From NCBI GenBank assembly GCA_002839155.1, contig PGXM01000015.1:1-46145 (forward strand): a stretch of DNA of 46,145 nucleotides, written 5' to 3'. The translations under genes and the position numbers were made by a program. The DNA comes from Tenericutes bacterium HGW-Tenericutes-1. Its GTDB lineage: Bacteria > Bacillota_I > Bacilli_A > Izemoplasmatales > Hujiaoplasmataceae. The notes beneath the pieces are model-generated. The model did not search any database. It was not told the DNA's origin and saw only the letters and a list, made by a program, of their open reading frames with translations. This document shows positions 22,987-32,256 of the stretch, in pieces; positions within the stretch are counted from its first letter, which is position 1; each line of letters opens with the position of its first letter.

Positions 22987-24112
22987 TGCATTTTGGGAAT
23001 TTAAAAACAAATCAGAATCAACAGCCGAACTTATGTTGTACGGTGAAATTGCTAGTCAAGAAAGTTGGTGGGATGAACTAATCACACCCAAAAAGTTTGC
23101 AAAAGATTTGAAAAATCTTGGGAGTAAAGACAATATTATTGTAAGAATCAACAGTGGTGGTGGAAGTGTATCAGCTGCAACAGCAATTTATACACAGCTT
23201 AGGGATAACAATGCAAAGATTACAGTGATTATTGATGGAATAGCAGCTAGTGCAGCCACTATTATTGCAATGGCTGGAGATGAAATCAAGATACCTCGAA
23301 ATGGAATGATGATGATTCATGATCCTTCCTACACTTTGTGGGGGAATTATAACGCTGAAAGTTTTAGGAAGTTAGCGGACACATTAGATACTGTTAAAGA
23401 GGCAATCTTATCTACTTATGAAAGTAGAACGGGAATGACTAGGGATGAGCTTTCTGAATTAATGTCAGATGAAACATGGCTTACAGGTGAAGAGGCTGTA
23501 GAAATGGGATTTGCTGATTCATTATTATTTGAAGAAGCTACAAATGTCATGAATGGTAACATGTTATGTGTAAATAATGTTTCTCATGATATCTCACATT
23601 TTAAAACACTTGTAGCAAGGCTAGAAAAGAACAAGTTTATCTCTGAATCAAGTAACACTAGTACTCAGAACTTAACTGAGACTATTAAAAATAATCAAAA
23701 TGAAGGAGGTCTTCAAGACGTGGAAATTAAAACGGTAGAAGATTTAAAAAATGCTTATCCTGATTTAGTGAATCAAGTGATTGATACAACTAGAGAAGAA
23801 AGTTCAAAAAATGAGAGAGACAGATTAAAAGCTATTGATGAAATAGCAAATACTCTTGATCCCACATTGGTCGTAAATGCTAAATATGGTGATACAGTTA
23901 TGAGCGCTCAAGAACTTGCTTTTGAAGCAATTAAAAATGATGCACAAAAAGGTATTAACCATCTTAAAGAAGTTGCAGACGATGCAACTAATTCAAATGT
24001 TACTGGTGTTGGAGTAAAACCAAATACCCAAGAGGAAGAAGCCAAAGCAACAGCTTCTCAAGAAACAGTTAACGCAATGGTTGCAGGAGCAAATAATAGG
24101 AGGGAAAACTAA
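22979..24112 (+). CDS. ClpP-like (S14) head maturation protease
   Basis: The 377-residue protein has a ClpP-like domain with Ser91 in DGIAASAATIIA and His114 in MMMIHDP as the first two catalytic residues, and VRINSGGGSVSAATAIY as the oxyanion strand region. The C-terminal part (after about residue 235) is charged and helical and may be a scaffold, as in lambda gpC/Nu3. A possible internal start follows the GAAGGAGG at 23702. It trims head proteins during capsid maturation. Confidence 0.85.
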   Translation: MPNAFWEFKNKSESTAELMLYGEIASQESWWDELITPKKFAKDLKNLGSKDNIIVRINSGGGSVSAATAIYTQLRDNNAKITVIIDGIAASAATIIAMAGDEIKIPRNGMMMIHDPSYTLWGNYNAESFRKLADTLDTVKEAILSTYESRTGMTRDELSELMSDETWLTGEEAVEMGFADSLLFEEATNVMNGNMLCVNNVSHDISHFKTLVARLEKNKFISESSNTSTQNLTETIKNNQNEGGLQDVEIKTVEDLKNAYPDLVNQVIDTTREESSKNERDRLKAIDEIANTLDPTLVVNAKYGDTVMSAQELAFEAIKNDAQKGINHLKEVADDATNSNVTGVGVKPNTQEEEAKATASQETVNAMVAGANNRREN

Positions 24113-24483
24113 TGACAGAAAGTTTATATGGTGAAGTAGGTTCAATCGAATATGATAACCTTGTTGCTGGTAATAATGTACCCTTATTGGTTAAAGGTGT
24201 TGTTGTAGCAGCTGGGCAAGGAGTATTAAAAAAAGGTAGTGTATTAGGTATTGTAACGGCAACAAGTAAAGGATTATTTTGTGCGGCTGCATCTGTAGAT
24301 GGCAGTCAAGAAGCAAAGTTTGTTTTAGCAGATGATGTAGATGCAACGGAAGAAGTTGTAGCACTATGTTATCAATCTGGTGAATTAAACCGTGGTGCTT
24401 TAATTTTTGACTCAACGGACACAGCAGAAATGCATGAAGACGAACTAAGAAAAAATGGTATCTTTTTAAAAGATATTAATTAA
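24112..24483 (+). CDS. Head decoration protein, lambda gpD-like
   Basis: This 123-residue protein has the beta-rich pattern of gpD: VGSIEYDNLVAG, then VVVAAGQGVLKKGSVLGIVTA, then a late GALIFDS. Its start overlaps the protease stop. It lies between protease and major capsid, the standard lambda-like order. gpD trimers stabilise the expanded capsid. Confidence 0.8.
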   Translation: MTESLYGEVGSIEYDNLVAGNNVPLLVKGVVVAAGQGVLKKGSVLGIVTATSKGLFCAAASVDGSQEAKFVLADDVDATEEVVALCYQSGELNRGALIFDSTDTAEMHEDELRKNGIFLKDIN

Positions 24484-24499
24484 TAGGAGGCTATAAACA

Positions 24500-25555
24500 A
24501 TGGGTGATAATAATATTCAAATTTATTCAACAAGAGAAATGATGACAGCGGTTGTTTTGATGAAACCAGCGTACTCATTCTTTAGAGATACTTTTTTCTC
24601 TAAAATACAAACGAGTGTTGCTAGTAAGATTGATGTAGATTTCAAAAAGGGTAGAAGAAAAATGGCTCCTTTTGTAGCACCTCGTGTAGGTGGTGTTCCA
24701 GTAAGTAGAGAAGGATATAGAACTGATACATATTCAGTGCCTAAAATTGCGCCTGAAAAGATTACTACTGTAGATGATATCTCAAGCAGACAAATGGGAG
24801 AATCAGTTTACAGTATCAAGACTCCTGCTCAAAGAGCTGCTGAATTAACTGGAGAAGATTTAGCTGATCTTGATGAACAAATTACCAGAAGAGAAGAGTG
24901 GATGTGTAGAGAAATTCTTCTTAATGGGAAAGTTACAATGAAAGGCATCATTGACGATAAAACCGAATCTACAGTTGATCAGGAAGTAGATTATGGATTT
25001 ACTCAGAAAGTAACTTTAACTGGAGAAGAAAAATGGGATGCGCCAACTACATCTGATCCACATAATGATTTAAAAATATGGAGACAAGGTGTAATTAAAT
25101 CAACAGGTAAAGCACCTAATGTAGTTGTAATGGCATCTGATGTAGCAACTATATTTATTAATCATCCAGTTATTCAGAAACTTAATGACGTTTCAAGATA
25201 CACTTTTGGAAAAGTTGAACCTAAAATCATCAGTCCAGCTGTAACACTTGTTGCATTTCTCCCTGATCTTGGCTTAGAAATCTATCAATATGATGAATGG
25301 TTCATTGATGATGATGGTGTTGAAAAAGCCATGATGCCTGAAAAACATTTAATCATGGGTAGTATTAACATGGGTAAAAGGTTATATGGCGCTGTTACTC
25401 AGATTGAGTCAGGTTCATTTGTTACATATGAAGGACAAAGGATACCTAAAAATATCGTTGATGAGAAAAACGATATTACAAAATTAAGATTAAGTGCTAG
25501 ACCATTGCCAGTGCCAAATGACATTGATGATTGGTATGTTGCTGTAGTCTATTAG
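24500..25555 (+). CDS. Major capsid protein, E family
   Basis: The 351-residue protein fits the lambda gpE-type capsid family: an N-terminal arm with STREMMTAVVLMKPAYSFFRDTFF, a central KKGRRKMAPFVAPRVGGVPVSREGY, an AAELTGEDLADLDEQITRREEWMCREILLNGK helix, and a C-terminal PLPVPNDIDDWYVAVVY. TAGGAGG precedes the ATG. It would build the icosahedral shell. Confidence 0.9.
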   Translation: MGDNNIQIYSTREMMTAVVLMKPAYSFFRDTFFSKIQTSVASKIDVDFKKGRRKMAPFVAPRVGGVPVSREGYRTDTYSVPKIAPEKITTVDDISSRQMGESVYSIKTPAQRAAELTGEDLADLDEQITRREEWMCREILLNGKVTMKGIIDDKTESTVDQEVDYGFTQKVTLTGEEKWDAPTTSDPHNDLKIWRQGVIKSTGKAPNVVVMASDVATIFINHPVIQKLNDVSRYTFGKVEPKIISPAVTLVAFLPDLGLEIYQYDEWFIDDDGVEKAMMPEKHLIMGSINMGKRLYGAVTQIESGSFVTYEGQRIPKNIVDEKNDITKLRLSARPLPVPNDIDDWYVAVVY

Positions 25556-25568
25556 GAGGTACATACAT

Positions 25569-25907
25569 ATGGCAGTAATAGTTAAAAAATACAAAGTCAG
25601 AAGCAATAAAATTGAGTATAACGTTGGAGAGATTGTAGAAGATCTCTCCATAGAAGATGAAGAGATGCTAATTGAAAAAGGCTATTGTTCAAGAGTTGAC
25701 GATGAGGAAGCAGATGATGAAGAAGTTGCTGATAGCAATGACTTTGATCTATCAAAATTAAACATTGAAGATGCAAAGAAACGCATTCAAAGTATTGATG
25801 ATATTGACCAACTTGATAATCTTCTAGAGCAAGAATCTTCTGGAAAGAGCAGAAAAGGATTAGTTGAATTCATTGAAACAACTATTTTAGAGCATCAGGC
25901 TAAATAA
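25569..25907 (+). CDS. Hypothetical head protein, acidic
   Basis: The 112-residue protein starts with a beta segment (VIVKKYKVRSNKIEYNVGEIVEDLS), then an acidic linker (DDEEADDEEVADSNDFD) and a helical C-terminal half (EDAKKRIQSIDDIDQLDNLLEQE). The position after the capsid fits a small head-completion or FI-type protein. AGGAGGTACATACAT lies before the ATG. Confidence 0.55.
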   Translation: MAVIVKKYKVRSNKIEYNVGEIVEDLSIEDEEMLIEKGYCSRVDDEEADDEEVADSNDFDLSKLNIEDAKKRIQSIDDIDQLDNLLEQESSGKSRKGLVEFIETTILEHQAK

Positions 25908-25922
25908 AGTAAAGGTGATAAG

Positions 25923-26243
25923 ATGCTGAAATTAAAAGATTTACTTGAAAGTGATTTAAATACTTTTATCAATACAGACGATTTTTCAGAAATTCACAAG
26001 GTCAATGGTGTTGATATGGAAATCATCATTGACAAAGAACAATTAAAAGAACATGCATCAAAGATTATCGGAGACGATGGCTTGTACGAGGTGAACGTTC
26101 TTTTTTATGTGAAAAAAAGTGAATATGGAATTAAACCAGTATGTGGAGAACGAATAAGTATTGATGGAGATAAGTTCAAATGTTATGACGTTAATGAAGA
26201 AGGAATGCTTTATATTATTGAATTGGTGGCGATTGATTCTTGA
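25923..26243 (+). CDS. Head-tail joining protein (FII-like)
   Basis: The 106-residue protein has a helical start (LKDLLESDLNTFINTDDFSEIHKVNG) and a beta barrel pattern (MEIIIDKEQL, EVNVLFYVKK, GERISIDGDKFKCYDV, LYIIELVAIDS). This resembles the small gpFII or ATP-binding-like joiners encoded after capsid genes. Its start has AAAGGTGATAAG, and it overlaps the next gene by four bases. Confidence 0.55.
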   Translation: MLKLKDLLESDLNTFINTDDFSEIHKVNGVDMEIIIDKEQLKEHASKIIGDDGLYEVNVLFYVKKSEYGIKPVCGERISIDGDKFKCYDVNEEGMLYIIELVAIDS

Positions 26244-26791
26244 TAAATTTAAGTTATGAAAAGGGAAAGACAGAAGGTAAGTTAGGAAAACAAAAAAAAG
26301 AAACCCCAGCGGTTATGTCAAGAGCGATTAATAGAGCTACAGCTAACATGAAAACTACCGCTAATAAAGAAGCAAGGATTCTTTATCATTTAAAATCAAA
26401 AGACATTAGTACAACATTTACTCTTAAAAAAGCATCAAAAAGCAATTTGAAGGCGCTTGTTATTTCAAAAGGTTCAAAACTAGGGCTAGAAAAATACAAG
26501 GTTAGTCCAACGCAACCTAAGCCTGGTAAAGCACCTAAAGTATTAAAGGTTGCAGTTAAAAAAGATGGATTAAAACCTATTGAAGGAGCATTTGTTGCGG
26601 ATATTCATGGTATAAAGATATTTAAAAGAACTACAAAAAACAGACTTCCAATTACTAGAAAAATGGGGCCCTCTGTTCCACAGATATTAAAAAACAAAGA
26701 CATTGTAAAAAGTACTGAGAAAGCAGCAATGAAAATTTATAAAACTCGACTAGACCATGAAATTAAAAGGGTTTTAGGAGCTGAAAAGTAA
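26240..26791 (+). CDS. Minor tail protein Z-like
   Basis: This basic, helical 183-residue protein matches the prophage minor tail Z plan: AVMSRAINRATANMKTTANKEARILYHLKSKDIS, a central KKASKSNLKALVISKGSK, and a C-terminal IKIFKRTTKNRLPITRKMGPSVPQIL. The phrase RLPIxxxxGPSVPQ is characteristic. It starts with a TTG overlapping the previous stop and joins head completion to tail assembly. Confidence 0.75.
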   Translation: MINLSYEKGKTEGKLGKQKKETPAVMSRAINRATANMKTTANKEARILYHLKSKDISTTFTLKKASKSNLKALVISKGSKLGLEKYKVSPTQPKPGKAPKVLKVAVKKDGLKPIEGAFVADIHGIKIFKRTTKNRLPITRKMGPSVPQILKNKDIVKSTEKAAMKIYKTRLDHEIKRVLGAEK

Positions 26792-27259
26792 ATGATTCCT
26801 ATTGAATTACAAGATTATTTAAAAGACAGTATCAAAGAATTATTAAATGGATTCAAAGTCAAAAATTCAAACAATGAATTAAGTGATTTTAATATTTATT
26901 CACAAAACATTCCTGTAAAACAAGGAAAAAAAGATAAAGAGCATTATCCATTAATTGTAATTGCAATAGACGAAGGTAGAAGTTCAGATGATGATGACCC
27001 TGCATCGGCTGATATTGCAATTTTAGTTGGTATTTATGATGATAGTGAAGACAATCAAGGTTATCGTGATGCAATTAATGTGGGTAATAAGATAATAAAT
27101 TACTTATTATCTCAAACGCACTTTGATAATAAGCATACACTTAAGCTACCTTTGTCCTATCAACTACCACAGGAAGATATTTCGCCTTATTTTTTACTAG
27201 CTATCAATACAACATGGAATGTACCACAAATAACAATCAAAGATGACCAATACACGTAG
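26792..27259 (+). CDS. Tail terminator/completion protein
   Basis: The 155-residue protein begins IELQDYLKDSIKELLNGFK and has the beta-rich core of small tail terminators (YPLIVIAIDEGRSSDDDDPASADIAILVGIYDD, then NVGNKIINYLLSQ). Its place between the Z-like protein and the sheath agrees. The ATG follows the previous stop directly. Confidence 0.65.
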   Translation: MIPIELQDYLKDSIKELLNGFKVKNSNNELSDFNIYSQNIPVKQGKKDKEHYPLIVIAIDEGRSSDDDDPASADIAILVGIYDDSEDNQGYRDAINVGNKIINYLLSQTHFDNKHTLKLPLSYQLPQEDISPYFLLAINTTWNVPQITIKDDQYT

Positions 27260-27275
27260 AAAGGAATGAGAAAAC

Positions 27276-28748
27276 ATGGCATATAAACATGGCGTTTATA
27301 TTCAGGAAACACCAACTAAATTGATTGCACCAGTTTTAGCAAACAGTGCGATACAGTTTATAGTTGGAACGGCTCCAGTTAATTTACTAGATGATCCATC
27401 AAGTGCTGTAAATAAAATTATTGTTCTTAATAATTTTGATGAAGCAGTTGAGAAGGTTGGTTATTCAGATTCATTTGATAAATTTTCTTTGTGTCAAGCT
27501 ATTGATGCATCTTTTAGAATCTTTAATGTTGCACCTATAGTAGTTGTAAATGTACTTGATCCTAGTATTCACAAAATTGCTGTAGTAGATGAACTTAACC
27601 CTTTAGTAGCAAGAGAAGTGATCATAGAAGAAGAAGGTATCTTGTTAGATGCCAACTTTGTAGTAAAGGACTCAACAAAAACCACTACATACACCAAGGG
27701 TACGGACTATACTTTAGAATTTAATGATATGGGGCATGTATTGTTAAAGGCTTTATTAACAGGAACAATACCAGTAGATGAAACACAGTTATCATTTGGA
27801 TATAATCAGTTAGATCCAGGTGCAGTTACTGCAGCGGATATTATTGGAGAATATGACATCTTAACAGGAATTTATACAGGACTTCAATTGATTGATCAAG
27901 TGTTTCCAGTCAAATCATTGATTCCAGGAGTAATTAATTTACCTGGATGGAGTCATCTACCAATTGTAGCGGCAGAAATGATTGCTAAAACAACAAACAT
28001 AAATGGTTTGTTCAAATGTGAATGCTTACTAGATATTGATTCAAGTTCTGAAGGTGCATTAATCTTCACTGATGTTGCAGCTTGGAAACAAGAAAATAAC
28101 TACATTAATGAGCATGCAATTGCGCTATGGCCAAAAGTAAAGGTTTCCTCTAAGGAATACTTTATGTCTGCATTATTTGGCGCACTTATTGCTAATACAG
28201 ATCATGTAAATGAAGATATTCCTTATGTTTCACCATCAAATAAGCCTTTTAAAATTGAAGCCACAATCATTGATGATGGAACGGAGGTATTTCTTCAATT
28301 ACCACAAGCCAATGAACTTAACGGTGTTGGTGTTGTGACTGCAATAAACTTTAATGGATGGAAAAGCTGGGGTAATAATACAAGTAAATACCCTTTAACT
28401 GTTGATCCTAAAGATAGGTTTATATCTGTAAGAAGAATGTTCGATTGGTGGGGTAATCAGTTTATTAATACGTACACTCAAAAAGTAGATGACCCATTAA
28501 ATTTAAGACTAATCGAATCCGTTGTAGACGCAGAAAATATTAAAGCGAATGGATTTAAGGCAAGATTTCAAATTGCAGATGCAAGGATTGAATTTTATCA
28601 AATTGAAAATCCTACATCAAATCTCATGAATGGAAGTATTAAGTTTAAGCAATATTTAACCCCATATACACCAGCTGAAACCATTGAAAATGAACTTGAA
28701 TTTGACCCAAGCGCTTTAACAAGTGCTATATTTGGAGGTGCTAATTAA
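27276..28748 (+). CDS. Contractile tail sheath protein, P2 FI-like
   Basis: The 490-residue sheath is recognised from the start (YKHGVYIQETPTKLIAPVLANSAIQFIVGTAP), a central PGVINLPGWSHLPIVAAEMIAKT, and the conserved C-terminal FKARFQIADARIEFYQIENPTSNLMNGSIKFKQYLTPYTPAE. It shows that the virion has a contractile tail. The last base overlaps the tube gene start. AAAGGAATG lies before the ATG. Confidence 0.9.
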   Translation: MAYKHGVYIQETPTKLIAPVLANSAIQFIVGTAPVNLLDDPSSAVNKIIVLNNFDEAVEKVGYSDSFDKFSLCQAIDASFRIFNVAPIVVVNVLDPSIHKIAVVDELNPLVAREVIIEEEGILLDANFVVKDSTKTTTYTKGTDYTLEFNDMGHVLLKALLTGTIPVDETQLSFGYNQLDPGAVTAADIIGEYDILTGIYTGLQLIDQVFPVKSLIPGVINLPGWSHLPIVAAEMIAKTTNINGLFKCECLLDIDSSSEGALIFTDVAAWKQENNYINEHAIALWPKVKVSSKEYFMSALFGALIANTDHVNEDIPYVSPSNKPFKIEATIIDDGTEVFLQLPQANELNGVGVVTAINFNGWKSWGNNTSKYPLTVDPKDRFISVRRMFDWWGNQFINTYTQKVDDPLNLRLIESVVDAENIKANGFKARFQIADARIEFYQIENPTSNLMNGSIKFKQYLTPYTPAETIENELEFDPSALTSAIFGGAN

Positions 28749-29269
28749 TGGGTGTTAACGCTATTCCAGATAAGATTGTAAATTACAATTTATATAACGA
28801 TGAAGAAAAACTCTTTGGTGTTGGTGGAGAAATAACTCTTCCAAACTTTGAGGCAATGACAGAAACAATTAGTGGAGCTGGTATCTTAGGAGAAATTGAA
28901 AGTCCTAACCTTGGACATTTTGGAAGTCTACCACTAGAAATTCCACTTAGAATGCTTGATGAACAAAGCATGAAGATTGTAAGTAAGAGCATGGCAACTA
29001 TTACACTTAGGGCATCCGAACAAAGCTATGATGTTTCATCAGGAGTCACAGAGCATCGAGGTCTTAAAATTGTTACAAAAGGCATTCCAAAAGGAATAGA
29101 CCTTGGAACAGCAGGTGTTGGAAAACCTACTGAAACAAAAGTAACCTTAGAGTTAGTGTACATTAAGATCATGCTAGACAATAAGGTTTTGCTCGAACTT
29201 GATAAAATTAATTTTGTATTCATTGTAGATGGCAAAGATTTATTAGCTGATGTAAAAAACCAAATATAA
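28748..29269 (+). CDS. Tail tube protein, P2 FII-like
   Basis: This 173-residue protein has the FII pattern: IPDKIVNYNLYNDEEKLFGVGGEITLPNFEAMTETISGAGILGEIESPNLGHFGS, then VTLELVYIKIMLDNKVLLELDKINFVFIVDGKDLL. It forms the inner tube inside the sheath. Its start overlaps the sheath stop. Confidence 0.9.
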   Translation: MGVNAIPDKIVNYNLYNDEEKLFGVGGEITLPNFEAMTETISGAGILGEIESPNLGHFGSLPLEIPLRMLDEQSMKIVSKSMATITLRASEQSYDVSSGVTEHRGLKIVTKGIPKGIDLGTAGVGKPTETKVTLELVYIKIMLDNKVLLELDKINFVFIVDGKDLLADVKNQI

Positions 29270-29287
29270 ATTAGGAGGTAGGTAGTT

Positions 29288-29668
29288 TTGGACGATAAAA
29301 AACAATCGAAAGTAAAAGAGGAGTCAACTGACTCAGTTATTGAAGAAGTGGTTGATCTTGAAGGTGAAGATTCAACCGAGGAAGATGAATATATTGTTAA
29401 ATTTGATAAACCGTTTACTTTTGAAGGTAATACATATCAAGAGGTTGATTTATCGGGTATGGAAGATCTTTCTACTGCTCAGTTAAAAACAGCTGAGAAA
29501 ATATATTCAAAGAAGGGAAATGCATCTGCTATAGCTGAAATGAGCATAGCCTATGCATGTATTGTTGCTCACATGGTTACTAAGAAACCTATAGAATTTT
29601 TTGATAGATTACCAGCTAAAGAGGGTATGAAAATAAAAAACTTATTAATCGGCTATTTATACAGCTAG
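29288..29668 (+). CDS. Tail assembly chaperone, gpE-like short form
   Basis: The 126-residue short form starts with TTG after AGGAGGTAGGTAGTT. It has an acidic start (EESTDSVIEEVVDLEGEDSTEEDEYIVKF), a beta pair (PFTFEGNTYQEVDLSGM) and helices (STAQLKTAEKIYSKKG, EMSIAYACIVAHMVTKKP). This matches the gpE-like chaperone encoded between tube and tape measure. A slippery site near its end gives the longer gpE-E' form. Confidence 0.8.
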   Translation: MDDKKQSKVKEESTDSVIEEVVDLEGEDSTEEDEYIVKFDKPFTFEGNTYQEVDLSGMEDLSTAQLKTAEKIYSKKGNASAIAEMSIAYACIVAHMVTKKPIEFFDRLPAKEGMKIKNLLIGYLYS

Positions 29669-29823
29669 GAGTAAGGCAAGGTGATGGAGAAATACTACAA
29701 AGAGTAGCCATCAACCTTGCCTTTAATACTTTTACAAGCCTAGAATTCTATCTAAACCTTTCGATAGAAGAGTTTGTAAGGGTAGCCGAAGAAGTTAGTG
29801 AGGTGAGTAAAAAGCATGGCTAA
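29288..29823 (+). CDS. Tail assembly chaperone gpE-E' (-1 frameshift product)
   Basis: At 29635-29641 the gpE frame reads A AAA AAC, a textbook slippery heptamer. After a -1 shift the frame stays open for 60 more residues, from LINRLFIQLGVRQGDGEIL to EVSEVSKKHG, ending at 29821-29823. The stop overlaps the tape measure ATG at 29816. The fusion is 178 residues. It matches the gpG/GT and P2 E/E' logic, in which the longer form binds the tape measure during assembly. Confidence 0.8.
29635..29641 (+). promoter_or_regulatory. Programmed -1 frameshift site A AAA AAC
   Basis: In the gpE frame the codons are AAA AAC preceded by A, so both tRNAs can re-pair one base back. The E' frame has a stop at 29617 and is then open to 29823. 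A weak hairpin around GGCTATTTATACAGC follows. I see no strong stimulatory stem. Confidence 0.75.
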
Positions 29824-32038
29824 AAAAACGACATACGAAACTATTCTTGCTATTGGTGGTAAAGTACAATCATCAATGGGAAAGGCTTTTTCTCAAGCTC
29901 AAAAGAATATTTCTGGTCTTGAAAAACAAACAAAAGCAGCCAATGCAACTAATAAGGGATTTTCAGTAGGGTTAAAGACTGTTATTGGAGGCGCATTGGC
30001 ATATAAAGCGTTTAGTTCTGCAAAAAGTTATTTAAATGAATCTGTTGAAGCAGCAAAAGTGCAAATTGAAGTTGAAACAAAACTTGCAACGGTATTAAAA
30101 CAAAGAACAAATGCTTCTGAATCACAAATACAATCAATATTAAGCTTATCAGAAGCACAAGAACAACTGGGAATAATTGAAGGAGATGTTCAAATTGCTG
30201 GAGCACAACAATTATCTACATTCGTGAATCAAACAGCATCGGTAGAAACGTTATTACCTGCAATGAATAACTTACTTGCTCAGCAAAAAGGGCTTGCAGC
30301 TACTACAGGAGATGCAGTAAATATTGGAAATTTAATGGGAAAAGTTTTAAATGGTCAAACAGGAGCACTCACACGTGTAGGTATCTCTTTTAGTACTGCA
30401 CAAGAAAAGGTACTTAAGTATGGTAATGAACAGGAAAAAGCCGCAATGCTAGCCCAGGTTATTAATGAAAATGTAGGGCAAATGAATAAGGCACTTGCTG
30501 AAACTGATGAAGGAAAAATAAAACAATCAACAAATATGTTCGGTCAGATGCAAGAAATGATTGGCAAGAAAATACTTCCAATACAAGCTAAATTCTATGG
30601 TTGGTTTGCTGATAAGATTCCTATGATTCAAGGCTTTGTATTAGGTTTAATTGAAAACATTTCAAATGGTGTTACTTTTGTAGGTAATTCTCTTTCTAAA
30701 TTAAAGCCATATGTGACTTCTGCAGTTGCTAAGTTTGGTCTTTTTAAACCTACGATAAATAATATAACTCAAAAGATATCATGGCTTAAGGGCGTTGCAG
30801 TGGATTCTTTTAACAAGATTAAAGCTGTGATAACAGAAAATATACCAACCTTAGTAAGTATTAAAACTAGAATCATCGAGGTAGCAACTAATATTCAGGA
30901 AAAACTTAATGGAGCTTTTGAAACTGCAAAGCCTGTCATACAGTGGATGTTTACTGATGCATTGCCTCAAGTTGTAGCAATTTTAATATCAGTAGCGGAT
31001 AAGGCAACACTTGTCTATGACTTTATAGCTAATAACTGGCCATTAATTGAGCCAATTGTTTATGGTATAATTGGCGCATTTGTAGCTTATAAAGTTATTA
31101 ATGGAATTATGACAGCTTATACTATTGTCACAGGAATAGCATCTGCTGTAACAGGAGCATTTGGAGTAGCTATAGCTTTTGTAACTTCACCTATTGGCCT
31201 TGTTGTTATTGCTATTGGTGCATTGATTGCTATTGGTGTTCTTCTTTATAAGAACTGGGACAAAGTTAAAGCATTTATGATAAGAATTGTAACAGGTATA
31301 AAAGATGGAATTGTAAATGCCTTTAATAACGTGGTTGCATTCTTTAAAGAATGGGGTCCAAAAGTTCTTATTGCCCTTACAGGACCATTTGGAATTGCAG
31401 TTTCATTAATAGTTCAAAACTGGGATACAATTAAGGTCTTTTTTAGTAATGTATGGATTGCTATTCAAGAGATATTTGCAAATGTTGGTACATGGTTTTC
31501 TGAAAAGTTTTTAGCTGCTGTTGAAGGAATAAAAACTGTATTTTCTGGAATAGGAGAATTCTTTGGGGGTATTTTTGATAATGTTGTAGGTACATTTAAA
31601 GGCAATATTAATATGATTATTGGACTTATCAATTTTATGATTGATAAGATAAATGGTATTAGTATTGAGGTTCCAGATTGGGTACCAGAAATAGGTGGTA
31701 AGACAATAGGGTTAAGCATTCCAAACATACCTCAACTTGCAAATGGTGCATATATTAAACATACACCGGGAGGAGTGCTTGCTAATATCGGGGAAGGAAA
31801 TCACGATGAAGCAGTTATACCACTTGGAAGTAGACTTGATAAAATTTTTGGTAAGTTAGTGGGTAATAAAACATCAAATGAAAATGAAAATATGTCTTTT
31901 ACTTATTCACCTAATATCATAATTCAAGGTAATGCTGATGAAAATGTAGTCAGAAAAGCCCTTGATGATGCTCAAAGAGAATTCGAAAAACAAATGAAGA
32001 CGTGGTTATCAAATAACAAACGATTAAAATTTTCATAA
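29816..32038 (+). CDS. Tape measure protein
   Basis: At 740 residues it is the longest gene and sits right after the chaperone. It has an N-terminal helical part (AIGGKVQSSMGKAFSQAQKNISGLEKQTKAAN), a long alpha-helical middle, and hydrophobic segments around residues 405-485 (IVYGIIGAFVAYKVINGI, VIAIGALIAIGVLLYK). A Gly-rich C-terminal part carries GAYIKHTPGGVLANIGEGNHDEAVIPL, which is typical of tape measures. It sets tail length and may help DNA cross the membrane. The length would give a short to medium tail (inference). Confidence 0.85.
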   Translation: MAKKTTYETILAIGGKVQSSMGKAFSQAQKNISGLEKQTKAANATNKGFSVGLKTVIGGALAYKAFSSAKSYLNESVEAAKVQIEVETKLATVLKQRTNASESQIQSILSLSEAQEQLGIIEGDVQIAGAQQLSTFVNQTASVETLLPAMNNLLAQQKGLAATTGDAVNIGNLMGKVLNGQTGALTRVGISFSTAQEKVLKYGNEQEKAAMLAQVINENVGQMNKALAETDEGKIKQSTNMFGQMQEMIGKKILPIQAKFYGWFADKIPMIQGFVLGLIENISNGVTFVGNSLSKLKPYVTSAVAKFGLFKPTINNITQKISWLKGVAVDSFNKIKAVITENIPTLVSIKTRIIEVATNIQEKLNGAFETAKPVIQWMFTDALPQVVAILISVADKATLVYDFIANNWPLIEPIVYGIIGAFVAYKVINGIMTAYTIVTGIASAVTGAFGVAIAFVTSPIGLVVIAIGALIAIGVLLYKNWDKVKAFMIRIVTGIKDGIVNAFNNVVAFFKEWGPKVLIALTGPFGIAVSLIVQNWDTIKVFFSNVWIAIQEIFANVGTWFSEKFLAAVEGIKTVFSGIGEFFGGIFDNVVGTFKGNINMIIGLINFMIDKINGISIEVPDWVPEIGGKTIGLSIPNIPQLANGAYIKHTPGGVLANIGEGNHDEAVIPLGSRLDKIFGKLVGNKTSNENENMSFTYSPNIIIQGNADENVVRKALDDAQREFEKQMKTWLSNNKRLKFS

Positions 32039-32051
32039 GTAGGTGAATGCC

Positions 32052-32255
32052 TTGACTACATATAAAACAGTTTTAGGAGATACATGGGATAATATATCTT
32101 ATAATCAGTATGGATCAAGTAAATTTATAAAAGAATTAATGGAAGCCAATAAAAAACATATTGGAACGGTTATATTTGCCTCTGGTGTGCAAATAATGAC
32201 ACCAGAATTAATAGAAGTCGAAGTAAATAATGATTTACCACCTTGGAGGCGTTGA
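32052..32255 (+). CDS. Tail protein X (LysM-like)
   Basis: The 67-residue protein has the LysM/gpX pattern TYKTVLGDTWDNISYNQYGSSKFIKELMEANKKHIG followed by VQIMTPEL. TTG at 32052 is best placed after AGGTGA. An in-frame GTG at 32043 lacks a ribosome site. gpX is a small tail-tip protein of P2-like phages. Confidence 0.8.
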   Translation: MTTYKTVLGDTWDNISYNQYGSSKFIKELMEANKKHIGTVIFASGVQIMTPELIEVEVNNDLPPWRR

Positions 32256-32256
32256 A

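Noticed and set aside
24191-24415. Leftward Leu/His/Gln-rich frame
   Set aside because: It is the mirror of the decoration protein gene and has the biased composition of an antisense shadow.
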